The notes beneath the pieces are model-generated. The model ran no database searches. It was not told the DNA's origin and saw only the letters and a list, made by a program, of their open reading frames with translations. From assembly GCF_030812595.1 (NCBI RefSeq), contig NZ_JAUSSZ010000008.1, positions 62,001 through 126,000 of the forward strand: a stretch of 64,000 nucleotides of DNA, read 5' to 3'. The DNA is from Arthrobacter bambusae (GTDB taxonomy: Bacteria; Actinomycetota; Actinomycetes; Actinomycetales; Micrococcaceae). The position numbers and the translations under genes were made by a program. Below are positions 17,101-24,687 of this stretch, one piece after another; position 1 is the first letter of the stretch, and each line of letters opens with the position of its first letter.

Positions 17101-19494
17101 ACGACGACCATCGGTAACTGTTACGCCCTGGATCTGAAGAAGTATGTCCTTGTGAAGGGCGGCAATCCGAACCCGTCCGACCCGGCAACCAACCCGTCGT
17201 GGCTGGACGCCAACACAGTGGCGCAGTATCCGCAATACGCTGCGGGAGATACGGTCCCGTTTGAAGTGATTGCCACGAACAAGGGCACCGGGACACTGAG
17301 CAACATCACAGTGTCGGACCCGAAGGCTCCGGCCTGTGGGGGGACCATCGCCAGCCTCGCGCCGGCAGCAACCCAGGTCTTCAACTGCCAGCTCACCGCC
17401 GGCGTCGGAACCACGGTGAACACCGCCTCAGCCTCGGTGACGCCGCCAACCGGTCCGGCACTGACCACCAGCGACCCGGCCGGTTTCGTCGTACCCGCCC
17501 CCTACACCGTGACCAAAACCTCCGATGCCGGAGCGATGGTCACCACCGGTACCGTGGTCCACTACACGGTGACAGTGACCGAACCGGCCACCAGCGCCGC
17601 CCCGTCCCTGAACCCCTCGATCAGCGATGACCTCTCCAGCGTGCTGGACGACGCCACCTACAACAACGACGCTGCGGCGTCCGCGGGCGGAACGCCCACC
17701 GTTACAGGAAACACGCTTACATGGTCCGCGGCGAGCATCATGCCCGGGCAAACCATCACCATCAATTACTCGATGACAGTCAACACCCCCGATACCGGTG
17801 ACAAGGTACTGAAGAACACCGTCGTCACCCCGCCAGGGGCCAGCAACTGCCCGACAGGCAGCACCGACTCCGCGTGCACCGTCACTGTCCCGGTCCAGGT
17901 TCCCGGAATCGCGCTGGTCAAGAGTGTGGCGGAGACGGCGTTGAGTGTGGGCGAGACCCTGCATTACAGCCTCGTCGTGACGAATACCGGTAACGTGACA
18001 CTGGCCAATGTTTCGGCCGCCGAGACCGCGTTCACCGGCTCGGGCACGGCACCGGCCCTCACCTGCCCCGCGGGTGCGGCGTCGCTGGCTCCGGGGGCGC
18101 AGGTCACCTGCGCGGCGACTTACGTCGTGACCCAGGCGGACGTGGACGCGGGCAAGATCAACAACACCGCCACCGCGACCGGCACCCCGCCGGCAGGGCC
18201 GGCTGTCACCTCGCCTCCTTCGAGTGCGGCTGTGCCGGCAACACAGACCCCGGGACAGTCGTTTACGAAGACCGCTGATGCTTCGGCGGTGGGTTCCCCG
18301 GCGAAGGCCGGGGACGTGATCACCTATCATTTCTCGTCCACGAACACCGGCAACGTGACCCTGACCAATGTGGGGATCACGGATAACCTGGCGGGACTCT
18401 CGGCCCTGGTCTACACCTGGCCCGGGACCGCAGGGACCCTGCTGCCAGGCCAGAGCGTCACCGCCACCGCCACCTACCACCTCACCCAGGCCGACATTGA
18501 TGCCGGGCACGTGGCCAACACCGCGCTGGCCTCCGGTACCGACCCGGGCGGGAAGAGCACCAACACCCCGCCCTCCAACACCGACACCCCGCTGCCCCCG
18601 GCCCCGGGACAGTCGTTTACGAAGACCGCTGATGCTTCGGCGGTGGGTTCCCCGGCGAAGGTCGGGGACGTGATCACCTATCATTTCTCGTCCACGAACA
18701 CCGGTAACGTGACCCTGACCAATGTAGGGATCACCGATAACCTGGCGGGACTCTCGGCCCTGGTCTACACCTGGCCCGGGACCGCAGGGACCCTGCTGCC
18801 AGGCCAGAGCGTCACCGCCACCGCCACCTACCACCTCACCCAGGCCGATATTGATGCCGGGCACGTGGCCAACACCGCGCTGGCCTCCGGCACCGACCCG
18901 GGCGGGAAGACCACCAACACCCCGCCCTCCAACACCGACACCCCGTTGCCCCCGGCCCCGGGACAGTCGTTTACGAAGACCGCTGATGCTTCGGCGGTGG
19001 GTTCCCCGGCGAAGGCCGGGAACGTGATCACCTATCATTTCTCGTCCACGAACACCGGTAACGTGACCCTGACCAATGTGGGGATCACGGATAACCTGGC
19101 GGGACTCTCGGCCCTGGTCTACACCTGGCCCGGGACCGCAGGGACCCTGCTGCCGGGCCAGAGCGTCACCGCCACCGCCACCTACCAGGTCACCCAGGCC
19201 GATATTGATGCCGGGCACGTGGCCAACACCGCGCTGGCCTCCGGCACCGACCCGGGCGGGAAGAGCACCAACACCCCGCCCTCCAACACCGACACCCCGT
19301 TCATGAAGGTGCCGCCTGGTCCGGTTACCGAACCTCCGGCTACCGCGCCGCTGGCTGCGGATCCATCGCCATCGGGTCCGGTGGACCTGGCATACACGGG
19401 AGCCTGGCTGTTGGGTCTGCCGCTGGGACTGGTGCTCCTGCTAGGCGGAACGTTCTTCCTGGTCGCAAGCAAGAGGAGGCGTTCGCGCCACTAA
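14200..19494 (+). CDS. Giant DUF11-repeat surface adhesin with LAYTG sorting signal
   Basis: A 1764-aa exported wall protein. ATG 14200 has GAGGGGA upstream; the frame is open from 13984, but that part holds promoter site A. After a long basic N-region, a signal-peptide helix (RVLAGVLATALVASILGLGA) ends at about residue 57. The middle is a series of Ig-like DUF11/conserved-repeat domains (for example TFTVTDTLPAGMSYVAGSG and VTNTGNVTLANVSAAETAF). Near the C terminus are three almost identical 118-aa repeats. The end is LAYTG at about residue 1730, a hydrophobic helix, and the tail SKRRRSRH, the layout of class E sortase (LAxTG) substrates. Probable role: adhesion or cell-surface fibril. Binding partner unknown. 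Confidence 0.85.
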   Translation: MGTESNELRGRRGHRRTGIKSLLRRFIAPARGLRVLAGVLATALVASILGLGAAIPAKAASVAVHEIAANWVGNPTTAPFGSAVMSEWHISTNDATNPQANNPVNNVRVTLTATNGVFASIPAACKTSGVTPVSSISANGSTLVCNIGTVKEGTASVIQAPVRATGPVGSKVSVSGTATSDSATAPTAPATTPGLPITGGHGMDLVISAASDQQITMASRSGGNRQTIAVDYGIAMTAGSIPGPSTYTFSVDIAVSPANQLPGLQWEGCTPVDNSGTALGIPYSASTFADRTNAPTCTISGSGTHYTITVSGLDYSMQHVPAKDSLGNAIPSTTEFIASGKLSFSYTAPVTQNTGVTFTGTPTPFTFVDGVTQPETNASNDVSSTTLIVPGIFSDSWQGGPTVGRSPWDANLFAAPGSAQNKTLPWPAAGTSTNPGPYSINDQPLASLADSVAWSWSGYTGPGGADLAGSCSMVQNPTAFTARYVDVLAADGGANYSKMTTAHVWYRTDALNTKTETCGEPVGVAGSPWIAAPFPAGCASLTALVSPAYSDDQCLITLPAGVTAVKMTWNPAVDKQVHHFLRVWGYVPPTAPIGAESWTVGAFNMPSDPALVFGPTWPKLNNYINVSTSPAVTAVIPGSVYGPNTNGFRDAMRIQGPTGVITKSTPSTTAQPGAPVTYNLTAEADLAVQSPPNQTFTVTDTLPAGMSYVAGSGTPTPVISTNSSGLQILSYTFTNVTANTPQPITYQAQIPANSSVAPGTVLTNTAQVDVPGDNRPVSARQATANVTVPNNGATNLGKSVEANTLSFYGDSSAWDLVVNSQDPVNNPYTDTIDILPSKADGRGTTIDGAYTVTGVTAVAGATVYYSTAAAGSLNNDPRDPSNGGTPGSITGNTAGWTTVKPANPTAVRIIGPALAPGASQNIRIAFTTPAGTSCTAPAATDNKPGQILVNSANSIAGHTALPMLSSATTTIGNCYALDLKKYVLVKGGNPNPSDPATNPSWLDANTVAQYPQYAAGDTVPFEVIATNKGTGTLSNITVSDPKAPACGGTIASLAPAATQVFNCQLTAGVGTTVNTASASVTPPTGPALTTSDPAGFVVPAPYTVTKTSDAGAMVTTGTVVHYTVTVTEPATSAAPSLNPSISDDLSSVLDDATYNNDAAASAGGTPTVTGNTLTWSAASIMPGQTITINYSMTVNTPDTGDKVLKNTVVTPPGASNCPTGSTDSACTVTVPVQVPGIALVKSVAETALSVGETLHYSLVVTNTGNVTLANVSAAETAFTGSGTAPALTCPAGAASLAPGAQVTCAATYVVTQADVDAGKINNTATATGTPPAGPAVTSPPSSAAVPATQTPGQSFTKTADASAVGSPAKAGDVITYHFSSTNTGNVTLTNVGITDNLAGLSALVYTWPGTAGTLLPGQSVTATATYHLTQADIDAGHVANTALASGTDPGGKSTNTPPSNTDTPLPPAPGQSFTKTADASAVGSPAKVGDVITYHFSSTNTGNVTLTNVGITDNLAGLSALVYTWPGTAGTLLPGQSVTATATYHLTQADIDAGHVANTALASGTDPGGKTTNTPPSNTDTPLPPAPGQSFTKTADASAVGSPAKAGNVITYHFSSTNTGNVTLTNVGITDNLAGLSALVYTWPGTAGTLLPGQSVTATATYQVTQADIDAGHVANTALASGTDPGGKSTNTPPSNTDTPFMKVPPGPVTEPPATAPLAADPSPSGPVDLAYTGAWLLGLPLGLVLLLGGTFFLVASKRRRSRH
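18251..19312 (+). repeat. Three tandem 354-bp repeats inside the adhesin gene
   Basis: Copies start at 18251, 18605 and 18959, each exactly 354 bp (118 codons) and nearly identical at DNA level. Each starts CGGGACAGTCGTTTACGAAG. Only a few substitutions are visible. Near-identity implies recent expansion or gene conversion, and the copy number should vary between strains. Confidence 0.95.
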
Positions 19495-19581
19495 CGGTTT
19501 GGCCCGCAGGTTTAGATGCACTTGCGGGCCAGGCCGCCCCCCTTTCCCGTCTCGCACAAACGAAAGCGCTGTACTCTTCCG

Positions 19582-20028
19582 ATGAAACCATTGATTATCA
19601 AAATGGCCCCGATGGTCCTGCTTACCCTGGCCGTGGCCGGCTGTGGCGGCGGTGACGGAAACCCCTCCGGTCCTGGCACATCAACGGCCGGAGCCGTAAC
19701 TACCCAGGACCCCGGGTCAGGGAATAAAGTCGCGTCGAACCCCGGAACAGGAATCATCAACAGCACCAACATGAAGTCCTGTAACACTAAGGAAGGCAAA
19801 GTCTCGGCAACCGGCACAGTCACGCTCCCTGCGGACGCAAAGGGAGTAGTCAAGGTATCGGTGAGCTGGGTCGACCCCAAAACGTCCTCAGTGCTGGCCC
19901 AAGCATCCCAAACCATCACGGACTTCACGGCTGGAAAACCTGCTGACTGGTCAGTTGCCACGGACCTGGGCAAAGCCCCCGGCGAGGTCCACTGTGTCCT
20001 GGGATCCACAATCCTGCCAGCCGGCTAA
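19582..20028 (+). CDS. Small lipoprotein, FxLYD-like domain
   Basis: A 148-aa protein from ATG 19582. A lipoprotein signal is clear: KPLIIKMAPMVLLTLAVAGC, with Cys21 as the lipidation site. A Gly/Thr/Pro linker leads to a beta-sandwich-like domain with one Cys at each end (MKSC and VHCVLG). The domain resembles that of the protein at 40774-41283, which likewise follows a giant adhesin gene (shared patterns: C-x5-G-x-V/W-x-A-T-G-T and A-D-W-x3). It may assist adhesin export or wall assembly. The gene is 87 bp downstream of the adhesin and is followed by a terminator. Confidence 0.72.
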   Translation: MKPLIIKMAPMVLLTLAVAGCGGGDGNPSGPGTSTAGAVTTQDPGSGNKVASNPGTGIINSTNMKSCNTKEGKVSATGTVTLPADAKGVVKVSVSWVDPKTSSVLAQASQTITDFTAGKPADWSVATDLGKAPGEVHCVLGSTILPAG

Positions 20029-20119
20029 CAGCCAGGCCAGCGAAACCCATCCGAGCACCTTGAACGTCAGTACGGGACCCCCAATTGAGGCCGCCTGCGC
20101 CCCTTTTCCGTCCAAAGGG

Positions 20120-20161
20120 TTCAGCGGCCGGTGCCACCTCCACATGGGACCGGCCGCTGAA
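20120..20161 (+). terminator. Terminator after the lipoprotein gene
   Basis: A perfect 13-bp stem TTCAGCGGCCGGT / ACCGGCCGCTGAA with a 16-base loop, 92 bp after the stop codon. It probably ends the adhesin-lipoprotein transcript. Confidence 0.8.
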
Positions 20162-20373
20162 ACGAGCCCCCTCGCCGGAAGGGACCGTCCTCTTGCCACA
20201 GAGGAGGGTGAGCGGCGCGGCGCTCCCTGGGGCAGGTAGTAGTTCAGACTCGATCTTGCCACGCGATGAAAGGTCGGCCCTAGGGTGTTGCGGTAGAAGA
20301 CCACCAATGTCGCGATTTGACGCCTCCAGGTTCCACCGTGGCTTTGGCTGACGTCTTTCGGGTGGAAGGTCGC

Positions 20374-20398
20374 GTCACGATTACCGATTCGGGCGGTT
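20374..20398 (+). promoter_or_regulatory. ECF-type promoter motif, site B, upstream of the duplicated LAYTG protein
   Basis: GTCACGA (20374-20380), 13 bp, CGGTT (20394-20398), then TTAA. It lies 366 bp before the gene at 20764. A strong hairpin lies between them (20467-20497), so the leader may be attenuated or may release a roughly 100-nt RNA. Confidence 0.68.
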
Positions 20399-20466
20399 TT
20401 AATCACTGGTTCCTGTAGAGGATTCGCGTTGGTTCCACAGTGCGGGATCGGCGGAGTCATGGCGAT

Positions 20467-20497
20467 GAAGGGCGGGGTCTGCGAGGTCCCGCCCTTC
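20467..20497 (+). terminator. Leader hairpin / attenuator candidate
   Basis: GAAGGGCGGG (20467-20476) pairs perfectly with CCCGCCCTTC (20488-20497) over an 11-base loop, about 70 bp downstream of site B. No T-run follows. The rest of 20162-20763 holds no recognisable gene. Confidence 0.55.
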
Positions 20498-20763
20498 ACG
20501 TGCGTTCGCGGGCTCCCCGTACGTAGGGGAGATGGATGACATTGTGCGGGTGGATCCAGAAGAGTGCAAACAACAAAGGCTCCTCATTAAGGTTCCCTTC
20601 TGCGCCGAAGACTGCGCACCACCGACATGGTCCCGGGAAACCGCACCGCCAGGGACGCCACGACCGCTCCGGCGAACGCGTGGCCTCGGGTCCTGAAGGA
20701 GCTTTTAAGTAGGACGTCCAGATTTTCGTTAGATCTCTAATTGATGGAAGAAGAGGTGGCTTT

Positions 20764-22017
20764 TTGAGATTCAATAACTTGAGATTCGCGACAGTAGCGA
20801 TCCTTGGTGCCGGGCTGTTGCTCTCGGGCACGGCGGCGGCCAACGCGGCAGGGAACCCTGTCTCTGGTGTGGTGGATGTTCCGTCCGTAGTGACGATTGC
20901 TCCGGGTCAGTCCGGCGTGGTGCCCTGGACGGTGAAAAACACGTCCGGCAATGGTTATGGCAGTGGCGGTGCCGGTGACACGGTAGTGTTCACCGCACCC
21001 GGGAACGCCACGTTCCCGGCACAGGCGAGCGTGCCCGCACAGTATTCCGCCGATAACGGCTCGACCTGGGGGCTATCAAACATCGTGGTGAGTGGATGTG
21101 CGGTATCCAACGCCGGCCACACCTTGACCTGCGCGGCGACCTATAACTCCCTTGGCTGGAGCCCGGGCATCCTGGAACGGTTTAATCCCACGGTGACAGT
21201 CGACCCGGCCGCACCTGCCGGTGTGACCCTCGGTGCGGGCAACGGCGTGTTCCACTACAGCCCAGCCGGATTCGCAGCCACGGACATCACCGCCTCCTTG
21301 AACATCAACACCCCCGCACGTGTCTCTGGTGTGGTGGATGTTCCGTCCGCAGTGACGATTGCTCCGGGTCAGTCCGGCGTGGTGCCCTGGACGGTGAAAA
21401 ACACGTCCGGCAATGGTTATGGCAGTGGCGGTGCCGGTGACACGGTAGTGTTCACCGCACCCGGGAACGCCACGTTCCCGGCACAGGCGAGCGTGCCCGC
21501 ACAGTATTCCGCCGATAACGGCTCGACCTGGGGGCTATCAAACATCGTGGTGAGTGGATGTGCGGTATCCAACGCCGGCCACACCTTGACCTGCGCGGCG
21601 ACCTATAACTCCCTTGGCTGGAGCCCGGGCATCCTGGAACGGTTTAATCCCACGGTGACAGTCGACCCGGCCGCACCTGCCGGTGTGACCCTCGGTGCGG
21701 GCAACGGCGTGTTCCACTACAGCCCAGCCGGATTCGCAGCCACGGACATCACCGCCTCCTTGAACATCAACACCCCCGCGACCGCCAACACCGGGACACC
21801 CGCGAGCCCTGCTCCGGCGAACCCGGCCCCGTCAGCTGGTTCAGCCTCGCCGGTTTCGGCGAGTGTAAATCCGCATGCGGGCGATATGGAATCGTTGGCT
21901 TACACCGGTGCCGGTGGTGTCGGGCCGGTGGCCATCTGGGCCGGCATAGCATTGCTCGCGGGTATCGCGATCGCGTTCATGGCCGCCCGGCGAGGCAAGA
22001 GACACGGATCTGAGTGA
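20764..22017 (+). CDS. LAYTG-anchored surface protein with a duplicated 154-aa domain
   Basis: A 417-aa protein from TTG 20764, with AGAGGTGG upstream. A signal peptide (TVAILGAGLLLSGTAAANA) spans residues 10-28. The body is two almost identical copies of a 154-aa domain containing VTIAPGQSGVVPWTVKNTSG and, near the middle, a Cys pair (SGCAVSN / LTCAATY). An Ala/Pro/Ser linker follows, then LAYTG at residue 378, a hydrophobic helix and RRGKRHGSE. The sorting signal is like those at 19387 and in the protein at 25870-27399. The domain itself is not one I can name. It is probably displayed on the wall by a class E-type sortase. Confidence 0.82.
   Translation: MRFNNLRFATVAILGAGLLLSGTAAANAAGNPVSGVVDVPSVVTIAPGQSGVVPWTVKNTSGNGYGSGGAGDTVVFTAPGNATFPAQASVPAQYSADNGSTWGLSNIVVSGCAVSNAGHTLTCAATYNSLGWSPGILERFNPTVTVDPAAPAGVTLGAGNGVFHYSPAGFAATDITASLNINTPARVSGVVDVPSAVTIAPGQSGVVPWTVKNTSGNGYGSGGAGDTVVFTAPGNATFPAQASVPAQYSADNGSTWGLSNIVVSGCAVSNAGHTLTCAATYNSLGWSPGILERFNPTVTVDPAAPAGVTLGAGNGVFHYSPAGFAATDITASLNINTPATANTGTPASPAPANPAPSAGSASPVSASVNPHAGDMESLAYTGAGGVGPVAIWAGIALLAGIAIAFMAARRGKRHGSE
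20861..21778 (+). repeat. Tandem 462-bp duplication
   Basis: Copy 1 starts at 20861 and copy 2 at 21323, an offset of exactly 462 bp. A difference seen by eye is GTAG versus GCAG near the beginning. The duplication is in frame and very recent, or kept uniform by gene conversion. Confidence 0.95.
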
Positions 22018-22051
22018 GCGATCGTTTTCGGTCGTAGGTAATTACATATTG

Positions 22052-22101
22052 AAGGGACCGGGTGTTTGTGGCATTGGTTGAAGTCACAGCACCCGGTCCT
22101 T
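22052..22101. terminator. Convergent terminator
   Basis: AAGGGACCGGGTG pairs with CACCCGGTCCTT with one bulged G and a loop of about 25 bases. It lies between the LAYTG gene (plus) and the sigma operon (minus). Confidence 0.7.
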
Positions 22102-22183
22102 GCTCTTATGAGGTGTGTGGTTGCTCCCACCCGCCGACTCTTACTAGCCTCGACCCTGCATTGCTTGCCGTTGCCTAGTGGAT

Positions 22184-22654
22184 CTACGCACCGGCCGTCA
22201 TTTTCGGGTTCCTGGGCGGCGCACGCTTCCGCAAAGAAGGCCTGGAGCAGGAAAATGGCCACGGCAGCCCTCGCCGGCCTCTCTGCACGACCCTCCTGAC
22301 AGGGGCATTGGGAGGCCTAGCTGTGCTGGACCAGCCGCCGCCAGGCAGGACGCCGGGAGCCGGGAGCCGGTGCGGTTCTCCCCCGCCTGGGCGTGCCCGG
22401 CACGGTTGAATCATCAGTGACAGGCACCGCTGCCTCTTCCCATTCCCCGGGGTCAGCGAGGTCACCGAGCAGCTGCCGCCGTGCACGTCATCGGCGTACT
22501 CGGGTTGAGGTTGGTGGGTCCTGCGCTCCTTGGTGATGCCTGCCACTGTTGCCTGGGCAGCGAAGGCCAGCACGCACAGGATCCCGACGACAAATGCCCA
22601 GCCAATGAACACGGTAAGGGTGCCGGCATAGACCAGAAGGTGGATGTCGATCAT
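22184..22654 (-). CDS. Small membrane protein of the sigma operon
   Basis: Function not recognised. From ATG 22654 the first 45 residues form a hydrophobic helix pair (MIDIHLLVYAGTLTVFIGWA, then FVVGILCVLAFAAQATVAGI). The rest is Pro/Arg-rich and may include non-native frame, so the true end is uncertain. Degenerate copies of the MID(I/V/F)xLxV opening occur at 25595 and 27858, each time directly after a remnant of the DPxxxLxxTG partner. The sigma, partner and membrane-peptide order therefore looks like a repeating module. It could be the membrane sensor or anchor of that module. Confidence 0.55.
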   Translation of the reverse strand: MIDIHLLVYAGTLTVFIGWAFVVGILCVLAFAAQATVAGITKERRTHQPQPEYADDVHGGSCSVTSLTPGNGKRQRCLSLMIQPCRARPGGGEPHRLPAPGVLPGGGWSSTARPPNAPVRRVVQRGRRGLPWPFSCSRPSLRKRAPPRNPKMTAGA

Positions 22655-22678
22655 TGCGGTGCCTACCCAGGAGTGATT

Positions 22679-22900
22679 TCAGGGGTGCCGGTGGTGTTGG
22701 TTGATAACGATCTCCCTCACGGAGGCCAGAACTTCGCCGGTCAGGGTCAGAGCGTGGACCGGGTCGAAAAACGCCTTGGCCAGGTTGCGCCGGTATTCGG
22801 TGTACTTCTCGGTTAGGTCCTGCATTGCCCCGGCGTCGACGATCGCGACCTCGGGACCGGGGCCTGTTGTTTGGCCGGCGTCGGTGGTGTCCTCGATCAT
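22679..22900 (-). CDS. Small sigma-partner protein, DPxxxLxxTG family
   Basis: A 73-aa protein whose ATG overlaps the sigma gene end by four bases (22897-22900). The conserved half is FFDPVHALTLTGEVLASVRE. The same signature appears in the products at 28154-28384 (FDPVASLRYTGAVIDAVGIV) and 30525-30779 (VDPILSLRKTGAILRSVNRV), and in the remnant at 27855-28098 (FFDPVRAMTTTGDLLASVRD). All four are beside ECF sigma genes or sigma-type promoter motifs. The predicted structure is two amphipathic helices. A role as co-factor or inhibitor of the sigma factor is inference. No named family recognised. Confidence 0.75.
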   Translation of the reverse strand: MIEDTTDAGQTTGPGPEVAIVDAGAMQDLTEKYTEYRRNLAKAFFDPVHALTLTGEVLASVREIVINQHHRHP

Positions 22901-23622
22901 TGTTGTGTTCCCCGTTCCTGGGTCAGTGGTTCGTGTTCAGGTGGACCGGGCTGTCCGTCCCGGGTTTGTTGTTCGTAGGCTGCACGGAGCCCTGCACGGG
23001 CCCGGATCAGTAGTGCAGAGACAGCGTTCGCGCCGATGCCCATCAACGGGGCAATATCCCGCGGCGGCTCTCCCAGCACTTCGGCATGCCAGAGCACAAC
23101 ACGCCACCGCTCGGGCAACGACCGCATCGCGACCACAATCTGCTCGTGTTCGAACAACGACAGCGCGGTTTCAAGTCCAGGGTCCTCGAACGATCCTGGG
23201 TCCAGATCATCGTCGGTCACGGGCTGCTCGCGCTTTTGCTTCATCCAGAAGGTCGCCGTTACCGAGCGGATGGACGTGTTCAAGTAGGCGCCGAACACGT
23301 CGGTGGGACCGCGCCCGTTCCGGATCGCGACCACTGCCTTGGCGAAGGCCTCATGAAACACATCCTCAGCCTCCTGGGAACCCGACATCAGACTGCTGAT
23401 GAACCTCAGCCCCGACTCCCGGTACCGCTCGTACAGCACCGCCATCGACCCCGGCTCCCCCGCCCGGACGGCGTCGATCAGCCCCGATTCCGGACCCACC
23501 CGGCCCGCCGGCCGCGCCGGTGTTGGCACAGCAAACGGTGCGCCATCGTGGACCGTGTTCGATGGACCCCCGGAGGAAAAGGCCTGCCCCTCCCCCGATG
23601 GAATGTATTCAACTATGTGCAT
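22897..23622 (-). CDS. ECF RNA polymerase sigma factor (stand-alone)
   Basis: A 241-aa ECF sigma factor. Region 2 spans about residues 52-133 (AVLYERYRESGLRFISSLM, then EAEDVFHEAFAKAVVAI). Region 4 spans about 160-215 (MRSLPERWRVVLWHAEVLGE, then ANAVSALLIRARAGLRAAYE). It directs core polymerase to -35/-10 elements of surface-stress-type regulons. A promoter of the shared motif (site E) lies 76 bp upstream, which suggests autoregulation. It lacks the C-terminal zinc-finger and membrane parts found in the two plus-strand paralogues. Instead it is coupled by a 4-bp overlap to a small partner gene and then a membrane-protein gene. Confidence 0.9.
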   Translation of the reverse strand: MHIVEYIPSGEGQAFSSGGPSNTVHDGAPFAVPTPARPAGRVGPESGLIDAVRAGEPGSMAVLYERYRESGLRFISSLMSGSQEAEDVFHEAFAKAVVAIRNGRGPTDVFGAYLNTSIRSVTATFWMKQKREQPVTDDDLDPGSFEDPGLETALSLFEHEQIVVAMRSLPERWRVVLWHAEVLGEPPRDIAPLMGIGANAVSALLIRARAGLRAAYEQQTRDGQPGPPEHEPLTQERGTQQ

Positions 23623-23697
23623 TGCTTGTTCGCCCGTCTGCTATCCCTGAGACCAAAAGGAAACCGGGAGTGCCCCACCACTTCCCCTGCCCTGTTC

Positions 23698-23722
23698 ACC
23701 CGACGCAGCCGGTTTTTATGAC
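23698..23722 (-). promoter_or_regulatory. ECF-type promoter motif, site E, upstream of the ECF sigma operon
   Basis: Reading leftward: GTCATAA, 13 bp, CGGGT followed by GAAC. It sits 76 bp before the sigma gene start. It has the weakest first block (ATAA instead of ACGA) but keeps exact spacing. Confidence 0.62.
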
Positions 23723-23728
23723 GCGAAA

Positions 23729-23742
23729 ACCAAAATTTTGGT
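23729..23742. promoter_or_regulatory. 14-bp palindrome ACCAAAATTTTGGT upstream of site E
   Basis: A perfect AT-rich palindrome placed 6 bp upstream of the first block of site E, where UP elements or activators bind. Confidence 0.5.
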
Positions 23743-24136
23743 CCATTCTTGGTATGTCGTTAGTCACAGCAACCCGAAACTGCCCAGACCACGCCGAGCT
23801 CAAAGCTCATAGGCAGGCGCCATGAGCAAGAGCGTGTCGGCGTCTATGCGTCCTTACATCACCTCGCGGTGGCGAAACCGCTGGAGGACGTCCCTTGCAG
23901 ATGCCTTAACTTGAGGCATGCTTTTCGAACACAAATGCGACGCTTGGCTGTTCACGCTCGTTGCTTCCGCCGCGAAACTTCTCGTCGGTGCCCGGGTCTA
24001 TCACGGCGGGTCCCGAGCGCGGGCGCTCCGGTAGGGTCGGCAATCCACCGGCCGGAAGCCGGAACCCGCCAAGATCGGGTCCTCTGGCTCAGGCCAACCG
24101 GTGGATTCAGGCTAAGGCGCTGCTGACACAAGCCTC
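23743..24136. other. No gene recognised; inverted repeat at 24042-24107
   Basis: The spacer between the sigma promoter and the DUF1508-type gene. AATCCACCGG (24042-24051) pairs with CCGGTGGATT (24098-24107) across a 46-base loop, a possible terminator for the minus-strand gene ending at 24137. Short open frames show no family pattern. Confidence 0.5.
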
Positions 24137-24337
24137 CTACCGGTTGGCCGTGAGAGTTCCGGTGAGGTCGACGATGCGCGCGGTGCCCGCGGAGTCGCGG
24201 GCGGACCATATCCCCGCAATGGCGTCGTCTTCGTTCTCAAATGCGATCGAGCTGAGGAGCGTGGCGCCTTCGCCGGTGACAAGGCGGAACCTGAAGTTGT
24301 CATTCGCGTCTGTGTAGACCTCGAATCGTGCAGTCAT
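24137..24337 (-). CDS. DUF1508/YegP-type small protein
   Basis: A 66-aa protein: MTARFEVYTDANDNFRFRLV, then FENEDDAIAGIWSARD and TARIVDLTG. The F-x-V/W-Y-x-D-x3-x-F/W-R-F/W-R-L pattern is that of YegP-like DUF1508 domains, here a single copy with unusual F in place of W. Function unknown. ATG 24337 has an AGAGG site. The frame is open without a stop up to 24673, so it could also be the C-terminal part of a 178-aa membrane-anchored protein. It lies downstream of the alpha-CTD-like gene. Confidence 0.65.
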   Translation of the reverse strand: MTARFEVYTDANDNFRFRLVTGEGATLLSSIAFENEDDAIAGIWSARDSAGTARIVDLTGTLTANR

Positions 24338-24340
24338 CCT

Positions 24341-24673
24341 CAAACCTCTTTCTGGCTGTGGCCTCGCGCCAGCACAAAAATGCGTGGCCGAGAAGTTTTT
24401 GCGTAAGGGTTTAACGGTCTTGCCTGCAAACCGTGATGTTGCCCGGATTGCGCTTTGCACAGTGTGCCTATTCTGGGCTTTGGTCACCACGCGTTTCAGA
24501 CAGGTTTCCTGGGAGCCCCGCGTCCTGATTCCGCGGCGCAACCGCAGGTCCATCGACGTCCCGGTCACGATGACATGAGCCAGACGGGCGCCGCGGCGTT
24601 TCCTGAACTGCATCTTCCTGTATTGCACTAAGCAGTACGCGACGCCGCCCAGGAGCAGCGAGACGACGATCAT
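24341..24673 (-). other. Possible short membrane-anchored reading frame, in frame with the DUF1508-type gene
   Basis: From ATG 24673 the frame begins with a hydrophobic helix (MIVVSLLLGGVAYCLVQYRK) followed by a very basic stretch (RKRRGAR). It starts 15 bp after the alpha-CTD-like gene stop. There is no stop codon before the DUF1508 start, so it is either an N-terminal extension or a separate decayed gene. Confidence 0.35.
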
Positions 24674-24687
24674 GAAGGTAAGAGCCT

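Noticed and set aside
17428..19218. 596-aa open frame on the minus strand inside the adhesin gene
   Set aside because: It is a Gly/Arg-rich mirror of the repetitive adhesin codons with no family signature; such shadows are expected in GC-rich repeats.
18251..21778. Long tandem repeats considered as a CRISPR or plasmid iteron array
   Set aside because: Units are 354 and 462 bp, in frame and protein-coding, with no spacers.
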